Positions 7,836 through 15,510 of a stretch of DNA of 64,000 nt are shown here, piece by piece. The number at the start of each line of letters is the position of its first letter. The stretch's first letter is position 1. Source of the stretch: Clostridia bacterium (GTDB lineage Bacteria; Bacillota; Clostridia; Christensenellales; Aristaeellaceae); the NCBI GenBank assembly GCA_017519405.1, contig JAFWSH010000036.1, positions 62,001-126,000 of the forward strand, in the 5' to 3' direction. Below the pieces are notes generated by a model. It did not search any database and was not told the DNA's origin. It saw nothing but the letters and a program-made list of their open reading frames with translations. The position numbers and the translations under genes are program-made.

Positions 7836-9497
7836 TCACCCCCGCTTCAGCTCCTGCAGCTCGGCGGCCAGGCGGAAATAGGCCTCCTTCAGCTGTTCCG
7901 GGCTGTCCCCCTTGCGGGGTGATGCCATCCGGGCCGCCAGCTCCGCCATGCGGATCTCCAGGCCGGTGACCGCGATCTCCCGCTCCCGCGCCGCATCCGC
8001 CGTCTGCTCCGCCTGCCGCCGCTCCCCGGCCGTTCCCTCGAAGGTCACCAGGCGCCCCGCCTCAAACCGGACGCTCCGGGTGGCCACCTTCTCCGTGAAC
8101 GCCGCGTCATGGCTGACGAAGAGCAGCGTGCCGCCGTAACCGCACAGCAGTTCCTCCAGCGCCTCCATGGCATACAGGTCCAGGTGGTTGGTGGGCTCGT
8201 CCAGGATCAGCAGATTGCAGTCCATCAGCAGCAGCCGGGCCAGGGCGGTTTTGGCCCGCTCTCCGCCGGAGAGCACCGCCACCGGCTTGAAGACGTCCTC
8301 CCGGGCAAAGCCCAGGCAGGCCAGCACCGTGCGGGCCAGGGACTCCGGCTTCACCGATTCCGCCATCACATTCTCCAGCACCGTGGCCTCCTCCCGGAGG
8401 GTCCGCCGGTGGTGCTGGTCAAACCAGCCCGGCCGCGCCGCCGGGTTGAAGCGCACTTTCCCTGAAAAGGCCGTCTCCGGCGAGGGCCGGCCGGTGAGCA
8501 CGCTCAGCAGGGTGGTCTTTCCGCAGCCGTTGGGGCCGGTGAGGGCCGTCCGGCTGCCGGCAGGCAGGGTAAAGCCCGTGGTCTCCAGCAGCCGGGTTCC
8601 GGCCGCCCACAGCCCGTCGCAGGTGACGCTCAGCGCTGTCCTGGCCCGGACGGGGGAGTCCACCCCCAGCTGCATCCGGATCTCCGGCAGGCTCCGGGGC
8701 TTCTCCTTCACCTCCATCTGCTCCATCCGGTTCTGGATGGTGCGTTTGGCGTGGCTGATCTGCAGCACGGAGTCCGTCCACTCCCGGGTGTGGAGACGGG
8801 CCTCGCTGTTGCCCATGCGGGCGGGCGCCTTCCGGACGGCGGAGGCCCGTTCGGCCATGCGCTGGGCCGCCTGCCGCAGCCGCTTCTGCTCCCCCTGATA
8901 CTGTTCGTACTCGAACTGGGCGCGGTCCCGCTCCCGCTGCTGCTGGGCGCGGAAGGCGTCGTAGCCGCCCGGGAAGTCCGTGATGCCGCCCTCCTCCAGG
9001 CACCAGATCCGGCTGCAGAGGCGCCGCAGCATGGCCCGGTCGTGTGACACCAGCAGCAGGGCGCCCCGGAAGGCCTCCAGCTGTCTGGTCAGCATCCGCA
9101 GCCCTTCCTCGTCCAGGTCGGTGGTGGGCTCGTCCGCCATCAGCAGCTGCGGGTGGCGGGAGAGGGCCGCCGCGATGCGCCTGCGGGTCAGCTCGCCTCC
9201 GGAGAGGCCTTCCCGCTGCTCCGGGGCCTGAAACAGCGCCCGGCATTGCGGGTCCTCCGCCGCCTCCGCCCCGCCCTGCTGGCGGATCAGCGCGGCCGGG
9301 GCCAGGCGCCGCACCGCGCCGCTGTCCGGCTCCGCCTCCCCCGCCAGAATCGCCAGCAGGGTGGACTTGCCGGCGCCGTTCTCCCCGATCAGCCCGATCC
9401 GCTCCCCGTCATACACGCTCAGGTGTTCTATTCTGAACAGTTCCCGGTCCCCGCAGGACTTCACCAGATCCTTGATTTCCAACAGCAGTTTCGCCAT
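7836..9497 (-). CDS. ABC-F protein, antibiotic-resistance (Vga/Lsa/Msr-like) type
   Basis: A 553-residue protein with two ABC domains and no membrane segments: Walker A GENGAGKST and signature LSGGE in domain 1, Walker A GPNGCGKTT, signature LSGGE and LDEPTNHLD in domain 2. The linker between domains is long and charged and contains RMGNSEARLH, a segment typical of ribosome-protecting ABC-F proteins that displace lincosamides, streptogramins, pleuromutilins or macrolides from the peptidyl-transferase centre. The start is the ATG for MAKLLLEIKD, preceded by GGAGGTG. It has its own consensus promoter and a leader of about 185 bases with an intrinsic terminator, an arrangement like that of inducible resistance ABC-F genes. 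Which drugs, if any, it protects against is unknown. Confidence 0.85.
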   Translation of the reverse strand: MAKLLLEIKDLVKSCGDRELFRIEHLSVYDGERIGLIGENGAGKSTLLAILAGEAEPDSGAVRRLAPAALIRQQGGAEAAEDPQCRALFQAPEQREGLSGGELTRRRIAAALSRHPQLLMADEPTTDLDEEGLRMLTRQLEAFRGALLLVSHDRAMLRRLCSRIWCLEEGGITDFPGGYDAFRAQQQRERDRAQFEYEQYQGEQKRLRQAAQRMAERASAVRKAPARMGNSEARLHTREWTDSVLQISHAKRTIQNRMEQMEVKEKPRSLPEIRMQLGVDSPVRARTALSVTCDGLWAAGTRLLETTGFTLPAGSRTALTGPNGCGKTTLLSVLTGRPSPETAFSGKVRFNPAARPGWFDQHHRRTLREEATVLENVMAESVKPESLARTVLACLGFAREDVFKPVAVLSGGERAKTALARLLLMDCNLLILDEPTNHLDLYAMEALEELLCGYGGTLLFVSHDAAFTEKVATRSVRFEAGRLVTFEGTAGERRQAEQTADAAREREIAVTGLEIRMAELAARMASPRKGDSPEQLKEAYFRLAAELQELKRG

Positions 9498-9502
9498 CAA
9501 AA

Positions 9503-9524
9503 CACCTCCTCCCGCCGGAGAGGG
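9503..9524 (-). promoter_or_regulatory. Hairpin masking the ABC-F Shine-Dalgarno
   Basis: On the minus strand CCTCTCC-ggcg-GGAGGAGG can fold so that the GGAGG of the ABC-F ribosome binding site is paired (innermost CC/GG, T/A, C/G, then a wobble). This could lower translation unless the leader is refolded. It is a prediction from base pairing only. Confidence 0.45.
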
Positions 9525-9541
9525 GGCCGGTATGACAACGC

Positions 9542-9576
9542 AAAAAACGCCGACAGTCCCGCATCCCCTGTCCGGC
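9542..9576 (-). terminator. Intrinsic terminator (attenuator) in the ABC-F leader
   Basis: On the minus strand GCCGgACAG and CTGTCGGC form an 8-base-pair stem with one bulge and a loop of about 11, directly followed by G and six T. It lies 44 bases before the ABC-F start codon and about 110 bases after the promoter, so full-length mRNA requires read-through. The position fits transcription attenuation. Confidence 0.7.
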
Positions 9577-9599
9577 AGCAAAACAGCGCGCCACGGTTC

Positions 9600-9620
9600 T
9601 CAGAACCCGGCGTCTTTCAT
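9600..9620 (-). other. Alternative short leader ORF (MKDAGF)
   Basis: A six-codon ORF in the ABC-F leader ends inside the palindrome GGTTCTGAGAACC. It has only a weak ribosome binding site. It is also the tail of a 25-codon reading frame that begins at 9679, almost at the transcription start. Confidence 0.25.
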
Positions 9621-9634
9621 GCAGCCTGACACGT

Positions 9635-9652
9635 TCAGCGGATCTTCCTCAT
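9635..9652 (-). other. Candidate leader peptide MRKIR
   Basis: A five-codon ORF, MRKIR followed by TGA, in the ABC-F leader. AAAGGAAGG lies upstream, though 13 bases away, which is longer than usual. The Lys-Ile-Arg ending fits the positive-x-positive motif known from macrolide-arrest leader peptides such as that of ermD. Function as a stalling peptide is inference. Confidence 0.4.
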
Positions 9653-9688
9653 CAGCGCGTTGGTACCTTCCTTTCATTGGATGAGCCC

Positions 9689-9717
9689 ATTATACCGGAG
9701 GCCCGGCCGGTTGTCAA
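9689..9717 (-). promoter_or_regulatory. Consensus promoter of the ABC-F gene
   Basis: On the minus strand TTGACA (9712-9717) and TATAAT (9689-9694) are separated by exactly 17 bases, a perfect sigma-A promoter. Transcription would begin near 9682 and give a leader of about 185 bases. Confidence 0.85.
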
Positions 9718-9739
9718 GCGCCGGTCTGTCTGCGCGGCG

Positions 9740-9768
9740 TTGACACAGGCGGCCATGATGGATACAAT
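9740..9768 (+). promoter_or_regulatory. Promoter of the membrane-anchored protein/apeB/trmO operon
   Basis: TTGACA (9740-9745) and TACAAT (9763-9768) with a 17-base spacer. The -35 elements of this and the divergent ABC-F promoter are only 22 bases apart, so polymerases or a shared regulator could interfere. Confidence 0.8.
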
Positions 9769-9804
9769 GTGCCTGTGGATTTTGTTCTCCGGAGGTGGTT
9801 GTCC

Positions 9805-10281
9805 GTGCCCTGGGTCCTTGTCTGTGTCGGCGTGCTGGCGGTGTGTGTGGTGCTGCGGCTCATGCTCCGGGCGCGCCAGGAGCAGCAGCACAGCCGGGCG
9901 GAGCGGGTGCGGCGCACCAATCTGTATGCACGGCTCTATCCCCTGATCCGGGATCTGTCCGTGCAGCCCCTGGAGCAGCTGGCGGTGCTGGAGGATCAGG
10001 TGGTGATCCGGCTGCTGCGGCCGGCCCGGGAGGTACGTTTCCACTATGAGGAGCAGGGCTTCGATCCCCCGACGCCGGAGATGCGCTTTGCCCTGGCCCA
10101 GGCCCTGGCCGGGGATTTCCCCTTTCTGGCCGACCCGGCACGCTATCTCTTCCGGAGCCGAAGGCATCAGCTCCCCAACGGCCAGCGCAGCCGCTGGTAT
10201 GAATACCTGCTCACCCTTCAGGAGAAGGAGCGGCTGCTGAACCGTCCCGGAAGCCGCAGCCGCTTTCAGGATATGAATTGA
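9805..10281 (+). CDS. Membrane-anchored protein of unknown function
   Basis: A protein of 158 residues that I do not recognise. One N-terminal hydrophobic helix (about residues 3-20, rich in V, L and C) is followed by a basic segment RARQEQQHSRAERVRR and a soluble, presumably cytoplasmic part with many Leu, Arg and Pro. The start is set at a GTG preceded by GGAGGTGG at 6 bases; a GTG 12 codons earlier overlaps the promoter -10 and is rejected. It heads a short operon with apeB (13 bases away) and trmO. Confidence 0.65.
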   Translation: MPWVLVCVGVLAVCVVLRLMLRARQEQQHSRAERVRRTNLYARLYPLIRDLSVQPLEQLAVLEDQVVIRLLRPAREVRFHYEEQGFDPPTPEMRFALAQALAGDFPFLADPARYLFRSRRHQLPNGQRSRWYEYLLTLQEKERLLNRPGSRSRFQDMN

Positions 10282-10294
10282 CAGGAGGCACACC

Positions 10295-11599
10295 ATGCAT
10301 CCCTTTGTGCAGGATTTTCTGAATTTCCAGTCCGTCTCCCTCACCGCCTGGCACGCCGTGGCCGCCCTGGCGGAGACCCTGCGCGGCGCCGGTTTCACCC
10401 CGCTGCAGGAGCAGGACCCTTGGCAGCTCGCCCCCGGGGGCCGCTATTTTGTCTGCCGGGGCGGGTCCAGCCTCATCGCCTTTGCCCTCCCGGAGGAGCG
10501 GCCCGCGGGCATATCCATCGTGGCCGGCCACAGCGACTCCCCCACCTTCCGCATCCTGTGGCAGGGGGCGGAGCTGCGGGACAACCGCTACACCCGCCTG
10601 AATGTAGAGAAATACGGCGGGAGCATCTTCTCCTCCTGGTTTGACCGCCCCCTGTCCGTGGCCGGCCGGCTTTTTGTCCGGGAGGGGGACGGGGTGGCCG
10701 TGCGCCTGGTGCAGAGCCGCCGGGACCTGTGTGTCATCCCCAATGTGGCCATCCACATGAACCGGGAGGTAAACAGCGGGTACGCCTACAAGCCCCAGGT
10801 GGATCTGCTGCCCCTTTGGGGCGGCAGCGATGCCCCCTCCCTGCCGGCGGTGCTGGCGGAGGAGGCCGGGGTCAGCCCGGAGGATGTGGTGAGTGCAGAC
10901 CTGCAGCTCTACAACCGGATGCCCGGCTGTGTCTGGGGCGCCGCGGAGGAATTCCTCTCCGCCCCCCGGCTGGACGACCTGGAGTGCGCCTATGCCGCCA
11001 TCCGGGCCCTGGCTGCCGTGCACCCGAAGGCCCACATCCCCATGGCCTGCGTGTTTGACAACGAGGAGGTGGGCAGCGGCTCCCGCCAGGGCGCGGACAG
11101 CACCTTTCTCACGGACGTGCTGGACCGGATCGCGGAAGGCCTTTCCCTCTCCGGGGAGGAGAAGGGCCGGCTGTACGCCTCCTCCTTCCTGGTGTCCGCC
11201 GACAACGCCCACGCCGTCCATCCCAACCACCCCGAGTACACCAACGCCACGGTGCAGTCCCTGATGAACGGCGGCATCGTGATCAAACACAGCGCCGCCC
11301 TGAAGTACACCACCGACGGGCAGTCCGAGGGCATCTTTGCGGAGATCTGCCGCCGGGCGGGGATCCCCGTCCAGCACTACGCCAACCGGCCGGACATGGC
11401 CGGCGGCTCCACCCTGGGGCACATCAGCCTCTCCCACCTGTCATCGGCCGCGGTGGACGTGGGCCTGGCCCAGCTGGCCATGCACTCCGCCTGGGAGACC
11501 GCCGGTGCGCAGGATCTCCCCCTGCTGGCCGACGCCCTCCGGGCCTGCCTCTCCACCCGGGTGGTGCTGCAGGGAGAGGGCGGTTTCAGCCTCCGCTGA
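10295..11599 (+). CDS. apeB: M18 family aminopeptidase
   Basis: A 434-residue dinuclear zinc aminopeptidase of family M18. Conserved metal-site segments are AGHSDSPTFRI (His-x-Asp), FDNEEVGSGSRQGA (catalytic Glu pair), SADNAHAVHPNHPE and the C-terminal GGSTLGHIS. The N-terminal FLNFQSVSLTAWHAV is the usual opening of the bacterial members. It releases N-terminal, often acidic or hydrophobic, amino acids from peptides in the cytoplasm. An AGGAGG site precedes the ATG. It is followed after 9 bases by trmO. Confidence 0.92.
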   Translation: MHPFVQDFLNFQSVSLTAWHAVAALAETLRGAGFTPLQEQDPWQLAPGGRYFVCRGGSSLIAFALPEERPAGISIVAGHSDSPTFRILWQGAELRDNRYTRLNVEKYGGSIFSSWFDRPLSVAGRLFVREGDGVAVRLVQSRRDLCVIPNVAIHMNREVNSGYAYKPQVDLLPLWGGSDAPSLPAVLAEEAGVSPEDVVSADLQLYNRMPGCVWGAAEEFLSAPRLDDLECAYAAIRALAAVHPKAHIPMACVFDNEEVGSGSRQGADSTFLTDVLDRIAEGLSLSGEEKGRLYASSFLVSADNAHAVHPNHPEYTNATVQSLMNGGIVIKHSAALKYTTDGQSEGIFAEICRRAGIPVQHYANRPDMAGGSTLGHISLSHLSSAAVDVGLAQLAMHSAWETAGAQDLPLLADALRACLSTRVVLQGEGGFSLR

Positions 11600-11608
11600 G
11601 GTGATGCC

Positions 11609-12325
11609 ATGACAGAGGAAGCGCGCATCCCCATGCGGATCATCGCCTATGCCCGGAACGACTATACGGAGAAATTCGCCGTCCCCCGCCAGAGCGGGCT
11701 GGTGCCGGAGGTGCTCACCCGGGTGGAGTTCGTCCCCGAATACCGGGTGCCGGAGGCCCTGCGGGGCATTGAGGGGTTCAGCCACCTCTGGCTTTTGTGG
11801 GTGTTCCATCAAGCCCTGCGGGAGGACTGGTCCCCCACCGTGCGTCCGCCCCGCATGGGCGGAAACCGCCGGGTGGGCGTCTTCGCCACCCGGAGTCCTT
11901 TCCGGCCCAACCCCATCGGCCTGAGCGCCGTCCGCCTTCACGGGGTGGAGGACGGCGCCCTCCTGGTCAGCGGGGCTGATCTGGCGGACGGCACCCCCAT
12001 CCTGGACGTGAAGCCCTACCTCCCTTATGCGGACTGTGTACCGGACGCCGCCGCGGGCTACACCGCCGCCCTGCCGGAGCGCAGCCTGCAGGTGGTCTGC
12101 CCGCCTGCCCTGCTGTCCGGTCTTACCCGACCCCAACAGGACGCCCTGCTGTCCGTGCTCTCCCACGACCCCAGGCCCGCCTACCAGCACAGTCCGGACC
12201 GGGTGTACGGCTTTCGGTTCGCCCGGCGGGAGGTCCGCTTCTCCGTGGCAGGCGATGTGCTGACGGTGCTGTCCGTCGGGGACGAGGAGCCCGGTTTTGT
12301 GGAACAAACGCCGCAATTGCCCTGA
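11609..12325 (+). CDS. trmO: tRNA (t6A37) N6-methyltransferase, TrmO/TsaA family
   Basis: A 238-residue protein of the TrmO (YaeB, UPF0066) family, which uses S-adenosylmethionine to methylate t6A at position 37 of certain threonine tRNAs. The fingerprint TRSPFRPNPIGLSAV, the upstream GFSHLWLLWVFH and the downstream DGTPILDVKPYLPYAD are all present, as is the C-terminal YxHSPDRVYGFRF segment typical of the longer bacterial forms. It lies 9 bases after apeB and appears to be the operon's last gene. Confidence 0.9.
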   Translation: MTEEARIPMRIIAYARNDYTEKFAVPRQSGLVPEVLTRVEFVPEYRVPEALRGIEGFSHLWLLWVFHQALREDWSPTVRPPRMGGNRRVGVFATRSPFRPNPIGLSAVRLHGVEDGALLVSGADLADGTPILDVKPYLPYADCVPDAAAGYTAALPERSLQVVCPPALLSGLTRPQQDALLSVLSHDPRPAYQHSPDRVYGFRFARREVRFSVAGDVLTVLSVGDEEPGFVEQTPQLP

Positions 12326-12378
12326 TTGTTTCACAAATGTTTCCTGCCGCTGAACAATCTGTTTCTTTCGTGAAACAA
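12326..12378. repeat. Inverted repeat TTGTTTCAC / GTGAAACAA
   Basis: A perfect 9-base inverted repeat (12326-12334 and 12370-12378) with a 35-base centre lies between trmO and the promoter of the next gene. No T-tract follows, so it is not a typical terminator. The two arms could be half-sites for a regulator; this is speculative. Confidence 0.45.
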
Positions 12379-12412
12379 ATGATTAAATTGTGTGGGGCGG
12401 GCAGGTTCATGG

Positions 12413-12441
12413 TTGACGAAAACTGACATAAGTTTTACAAT
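12413..12441 (+). promoter_or_regulatory. Promoter of the orphan gene at 12.5 kb
   Basis: TTGACG (12413-12418) and TACAAT (12436-12441) with a 17-base spacer, in a locally AT-rich stretch. Confidence 0.75.
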
Positions 12442-12474
12442 CCTCATAATGAATCCTACCCGGGGGGTGAGCGT

Positions 12475-13005
12475 GTGGCCAGGGATACCAGCAGCTGTAT
12501 CTTTTGTTATGCATACAGGCCCTGCAACGGTTACGACGGCGGCTTCACGGTCAATATCTTCGGCGACGGCAACATGGTCTTCACCACCTACGACAGCAGA
12601 CGCGCCATGCAGCAGGAGACCTTTTTTCTCCTCCCGAAGGGCACCCAGCAGCGGGTGCTGGCCAAGATCCGCGAGGCGGACGCCTGGCTGGCCGGGTTCC
12701 CGCTGCGCATGGCCTGCAAGCAGTACCCGGACAGCGTCTCCACCGTGGGGCTGGACGGCTGCTCCCTCTTCCAGCTGGAGGATTTCCATCAGCTGCTGGA
12801 CTGCCCCTTCCGCTCCATCCGCGGCCACTACGCCCGGCTCATGTACAACCTGCTGGAGGACATCAGCGCGGTGCTCTCCTCCTGCGGCTACAGCCTGACC
12901 CTGGAATCCTTCGGCTGGAACGCGGACGATCCCCTGGTCCGGCAGGTAAACGGACTCCAGCGTGAGCCGAAAAAGAAGGCCTGGTACGAGCGGCGCCCCG
13001 GCTGA
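12475..13005 (+). CDS. Protein of unknown function with N-terminal CxxC
   Basis: A 176-residue soluble protein that I cannot assign. It opens with CIFCYAYRPC (a CxxC plus a nearby cysteine) and has further cysteines at several points, a pattern that could bind metal but has no recognised family signature. The sequence is otherwise a compact mix of hydrophobic and charged residues without membrane segments, ending in a basic tail. The start is a GTG 5 bases after GGGGGGTGA. It has its own promoter and terminator, so it is a single-gene unit with codon use like its neighbours. Confidence 0.6.
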   Translation: MARDTSSCIFCYAYRPCNGYDGGFTVNIFGDGNMVFTTYDSRRAMQQETFFLLPKGTQQRVLAKIREADAWLAGFPLRMACKQYPDSVSTVGLDGCSLFQLEDFHQLLDCPFRSIRGHYARLMYNLLEDISAVLSSCGYSLTLESFGWNADDPLVRQVNGLQREPKKKAWYERRPG

Positions 13006-13019
13006 CCATCACGAAAAAC

Positions 13020-13052
13020 GCCCGTCGGCGTATAACCGGCGGGCCTTTTGTT
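13020..13052 (+). terminator. Intrinsic terminator after the orphan gene
   Basis: GCCCGTCGG and CCGGCGGGC form a 9-base stem with one wobble and a 7-base loop, followed by CTTTTGTTT. The convergent hydrolase gene ends at the same place. Confidence 0.75.
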
Positions 13053-13729
13053 TACTCTCCCAGGAATGCCAGCAGGAGTTTCCCCATGGTATCGCTCCGG
13101 CCGATATAGCTGCCGTGGTCCTCCCCCGGCAGCACCACCACCCGGGCGTCCGGCAGGTGTTCCGCAATGCGGCGGGTTTCCTCCGGCAGCACCAGGTCCC
13201 TCTCCCCCACCGTCACCAGCACCGGAATGGTGATCCGGCGCAGGTCCCCGGGGTCGATGTGGGGCTCCCGGAGCATCAGGGTGATCAGCGGATTGGGCGC
13301 CCGCCGGTTCATGGCCTCGCACTCGGCCAGGAAGTCAGGCCGGAGGCCTTCGGGGCAGAGGTTGGTGCCGCTGACCGCCAGGCGGCTCAGGATGCCCGGG
13401 TGGCGCATAGCCAGCTTCAGGCCGATGATGCCGCCGTCGCTGTGGCCGTAGAGGGCCGGCTGCTCCAGCCCCAGCGCCTTGATCAGGCAGTACATGTCCT
13501 CCGCCATGTCGTCATAGTGGTATTCCTGCAGCGGCGCATTGGCGCCGTGGCCCCTGGAATCCGGCGCATACACCCGGTATCCGGCCTCTGTCAGCAGGGA
13601 CATCTCCCGGTCAAACAGCGCGTGGCTCTCGCCGTTCCCGTGCACCAGCACCACGGGTTTTCCCTCCCCCGCTGCCGCATAGTGCAGGCAGACGCCGTTG
13701 ACCTCCATCCGGTGATTCGCTTCAAACAT
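13052..13729 (-). CDS. Alpha/beta hydrolase
   Basis: A 225-residue cytoplasmic alpha/beta hydrolase. The oxyanion-hole strand VVLVHGNGES, nucleophile motif GHSDGG, acid in VTVGERDLVLP and histidine in LPGEDHGSYI form a complete triad. It resembles proline iminopeptidase- and esterase-like small hydrolases, but the substrate cannot be told. The ATG for MFEANHRME is chosen because GGAGAG lies about 7 bases upstream and a promoter lies immediately before it; the longer in-frame reading crosses that promoter. Confidence 0.85.
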   Translation of the reverse strand: MFEANHRMEVNGVCLHYAAAGEGKPVVLVHGNGESHALFDREMSLLTEAGYRVYAPDSRGHGANAPLQEYHYDDMAEDMYCLIKALGLEQPALYGHSDGGIIGLKLAMRHPGILSRLAVSGTNLCPEGLRPDFLAECEAMNRRAPNPLITLMLREPHIDPGDLRRITIPVLVTVGERDLVLPEETRRIAEHLPDARVVVLPGEDHGSYIGRSDTMGKLLLAFLGE

Positions 13730-13751
13730 GCCGTCTCTCCTCCCCCGGCGG

Positions 13752-13780
13752 ATTATAGCATGACTGCCCCGGGGAATCAA
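13752..13780 (-). promoter_or_regulatory. Promoter of the alpha/beta hydrolase
   Basis: On the minus strand TTGATT (13775-13780) and TATAAT (13752-13757) with a 17-base spacer, about 22 bases upstream of the start codon. Confidence 0.75.
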
Positions 13781-13881
13781 GCGGGGCGCCCCTCCGGCGG
13801 TTTTTGCCATTTGCTGTTTCATTTCCCGCAAAACTATGGTATACTGGTCTTTGTAAATTCACCTGACGTAAAGGAGCAGCC

Positions 13882-15471
13882 ATGATCACTGTCAGCAACG
13901 TTTCCCTGACCTTCGGCGGACAGAAGCTCTTCTCCGGCGCCGACCTGAAATTCCTGCCCGGCAACTGCTACGGCATCATCGGCGCCAACGGCGCGGGCAA
14001 GTCCACCTTCCTGCGGATTCTCTCCGGCGAGCTGGAGCCCACCACGGGCAGCGTGGTGATCCCCGCCAACGAGCGGATGTCCGTGCTGCAGCAGGACCAG
14101 TTCAAGTACGACGCCTGCCGGGTGCTGGACACCGTCATCATGGGCAATCCGCACCTGTGGGAGGTCATGCAGGAGAAGGACGCCCTCTACGCCAAGCCCG
14201 ATTTCTCGGATGCCGACGGCGAGCGGGCGGCGGAGCTGGAGGGCGAGTTTGCCGAGATGGACGGCTGGAACGCCGAGGCGGACGCCGCCACCCTGCTGAC
14301 GGGTCTGGGCATCCCCGTGGAGCTCCACGAGACCCGGATGTCCGAGCTGGCAGGCGGCGACAAGTTCAAGGTCCTGCTGGCCCAGGCGCTGTTCGGCCAC
14401 CCGGACATCCTGCTCCTGGACGAGCCCACCAACAACCTGGACAACCGCAGCGTCAACTGGCTGGAGGATTTCCTCATGGACTTCCCCGGCACCCTCATCG
14501 TGGTCAGCCACGACCGCTGGTTCCTCAACAACATCTGCACCCACATCGTGGACATCGACTACAACCAGATCCGCATGTACGTGGGCAACTACGACTTCTG
14601 GTACGAGTCCTCCAAGATGATGCAGAGCCTGATGAACGACCAGAAGAAGCGCCGGGAGGACAAGATCAAGGAGCTGAAGGCCTTCATCCAGCGCTTCTCC
14701 TCCAACAAATCCAAGGCCAAGCAGGCCACCAGCCGCCGGAAGCTGCTGGACGAGCTGACCCTGGAGGAGATGCCCGCCTCCTCCCGCCGCTATCCCTGGG
14801 TGGAGTTCAAGCCGGACCGGGAAGCCGGAAAGGACATCCTCGCCGTCAACGGGATCTCCTACACGGCGGACGGAGTGCAGCTGCTGAAGGACGTCTCCTT
14901 CATCATCACCAAGGGCCAGAAAATCGCCCTGGTGGGCAACGAGCAGGCCGCCACGGCCCTGTTCCGGATCCTGCTGGAGGAGATTCAGCCCGACAGCGGC
15001 ACCTTCAAGTGGGGCGTCACCATCTCCACCAGCTACTTCCCCCACGACAATTCCAAGTTCTTCGACGGCTGTGACAAGACCATGCTGGAGTGGTTTGCCC
15101 AGTACAGCCCGGAGCAGCTGGAGACCTATATGCGGCAGTTCCTGGGCCGGATGCTCTTCTCCGGGGATGACGTGTACAAGCCCGTGAACGTGCTCTCCGG
15201 CGGCGAGAAGGTCCGCTGCATGCTCTCCCGCATGATGCTCTCCGGCGCCAACTTCCTGATCCTGGACCAGCCCACCAACCACCTGGACCTGGAGAGCATC
15301 ACCGCCGTGAACAACGGGCTCATCGCCTTCCCCGGCAATGTGATGTTCACCTGCCACGACCACCAGTTCATCTCCACCGTGGCGGACCGCATCATCGAGA
15401 TCCACGACGACGGCACCATCTCCGACTACTACTGCACCTACGATGAATACCTGGAGAAGAAGCGGGGCTGA
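13882..15471 (+). CDS. ABC-F ATPase, YbiT/YkpA-like, with degenerate second ATP site
   Basis: A 529-residue duplicated ABC protein without membrane segments, resembling the YbiT branch of ABC-F translation factors. Domain 1 is intact: Walker A GANGAGKST, signature-like LAGGD, Walker B LLLDEPTNNLD. In domain 2 the Walker A position reads VGNEQAATAL (about residue 350) with neither the glycines nor the lysine of GxxGxGKS/T, and the Walker B reads LILDQPTNHLD (about residue 461) with Gln replacing the catalytic Glu. The second site is therefore unlikely to hydrolyse ATP in the usual way. The ATG has AAAGGAG upstream. It is followed by the separate promoter of folT. Confidence 0.87.
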   Translation: MITVSNVSLTFGGQKLFSGADLKFLPGNCYGIIGANGAGKSTFLRILSGELEPTTGSVVIPANERMSVLQQDQFKYDACRVLDTVIMGNPHLWEVMQEKDALYAKPDFSDADGERAAELEGEFAEMDGWNAEADAATLLTGLGIPVELHETRMSELAGGDKFKVLLAQALFGHPDILLLDEPTNNLDNRSVNWLEDFLMDFPGTLIVVSHDRWFLNNICTHIVDIDYNQIRMYVGNYDFWYESSKMMQSLMNDQKKRREDKIKELKAFIQRFSSNKSKAKQATSRRKLLDELTLEEMPASSRRYPWVEFKPDREAGKDILAVNGISYTADGVQLLKDVSFIITKGQKIALVGNEQAATALFRILLEEIQPDSGTFKWGVTISTSYFPHDNSKFFDGCDKTMLEWFAQYSPEQLETYMRQFLGRMLFSGDDVYKPVNVLSGGEKVRCMLSRMMLSGANFLILDQPTNHLDLESITAVNNGLIAFPGNVMFTCHDHQFISTVADRIIEIHDDGTISDYYCTYDEYLEKKRG

Positions 15472-15473
15472 CC

Positions 15474-15501
15474 TTGCTTTTTCTGCCGAAATCTGTATAA
15501 T
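15474..15501 (+). promoter_or_regulatory. Promoter of the THF-riboswitch/folT unit
   Basis: TTGCTT (15474-15479) overlaps the stop region of the ABC-F gene; TATAAT (15496-15501) follows after 16 bases. Transcription would start near 15508, just at the riboswitch 5' end. Confidence 0.7.
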
Positions 15502-15510
15502 GCACCTGTA

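Noticed and set aside
9409..9594. A 61-codon minus-strand ORF in the ABC-F leader
   Set aside because: It overlaps the terminator and the real start of the ABC-F gene, has no ribosome binding site and looks random.
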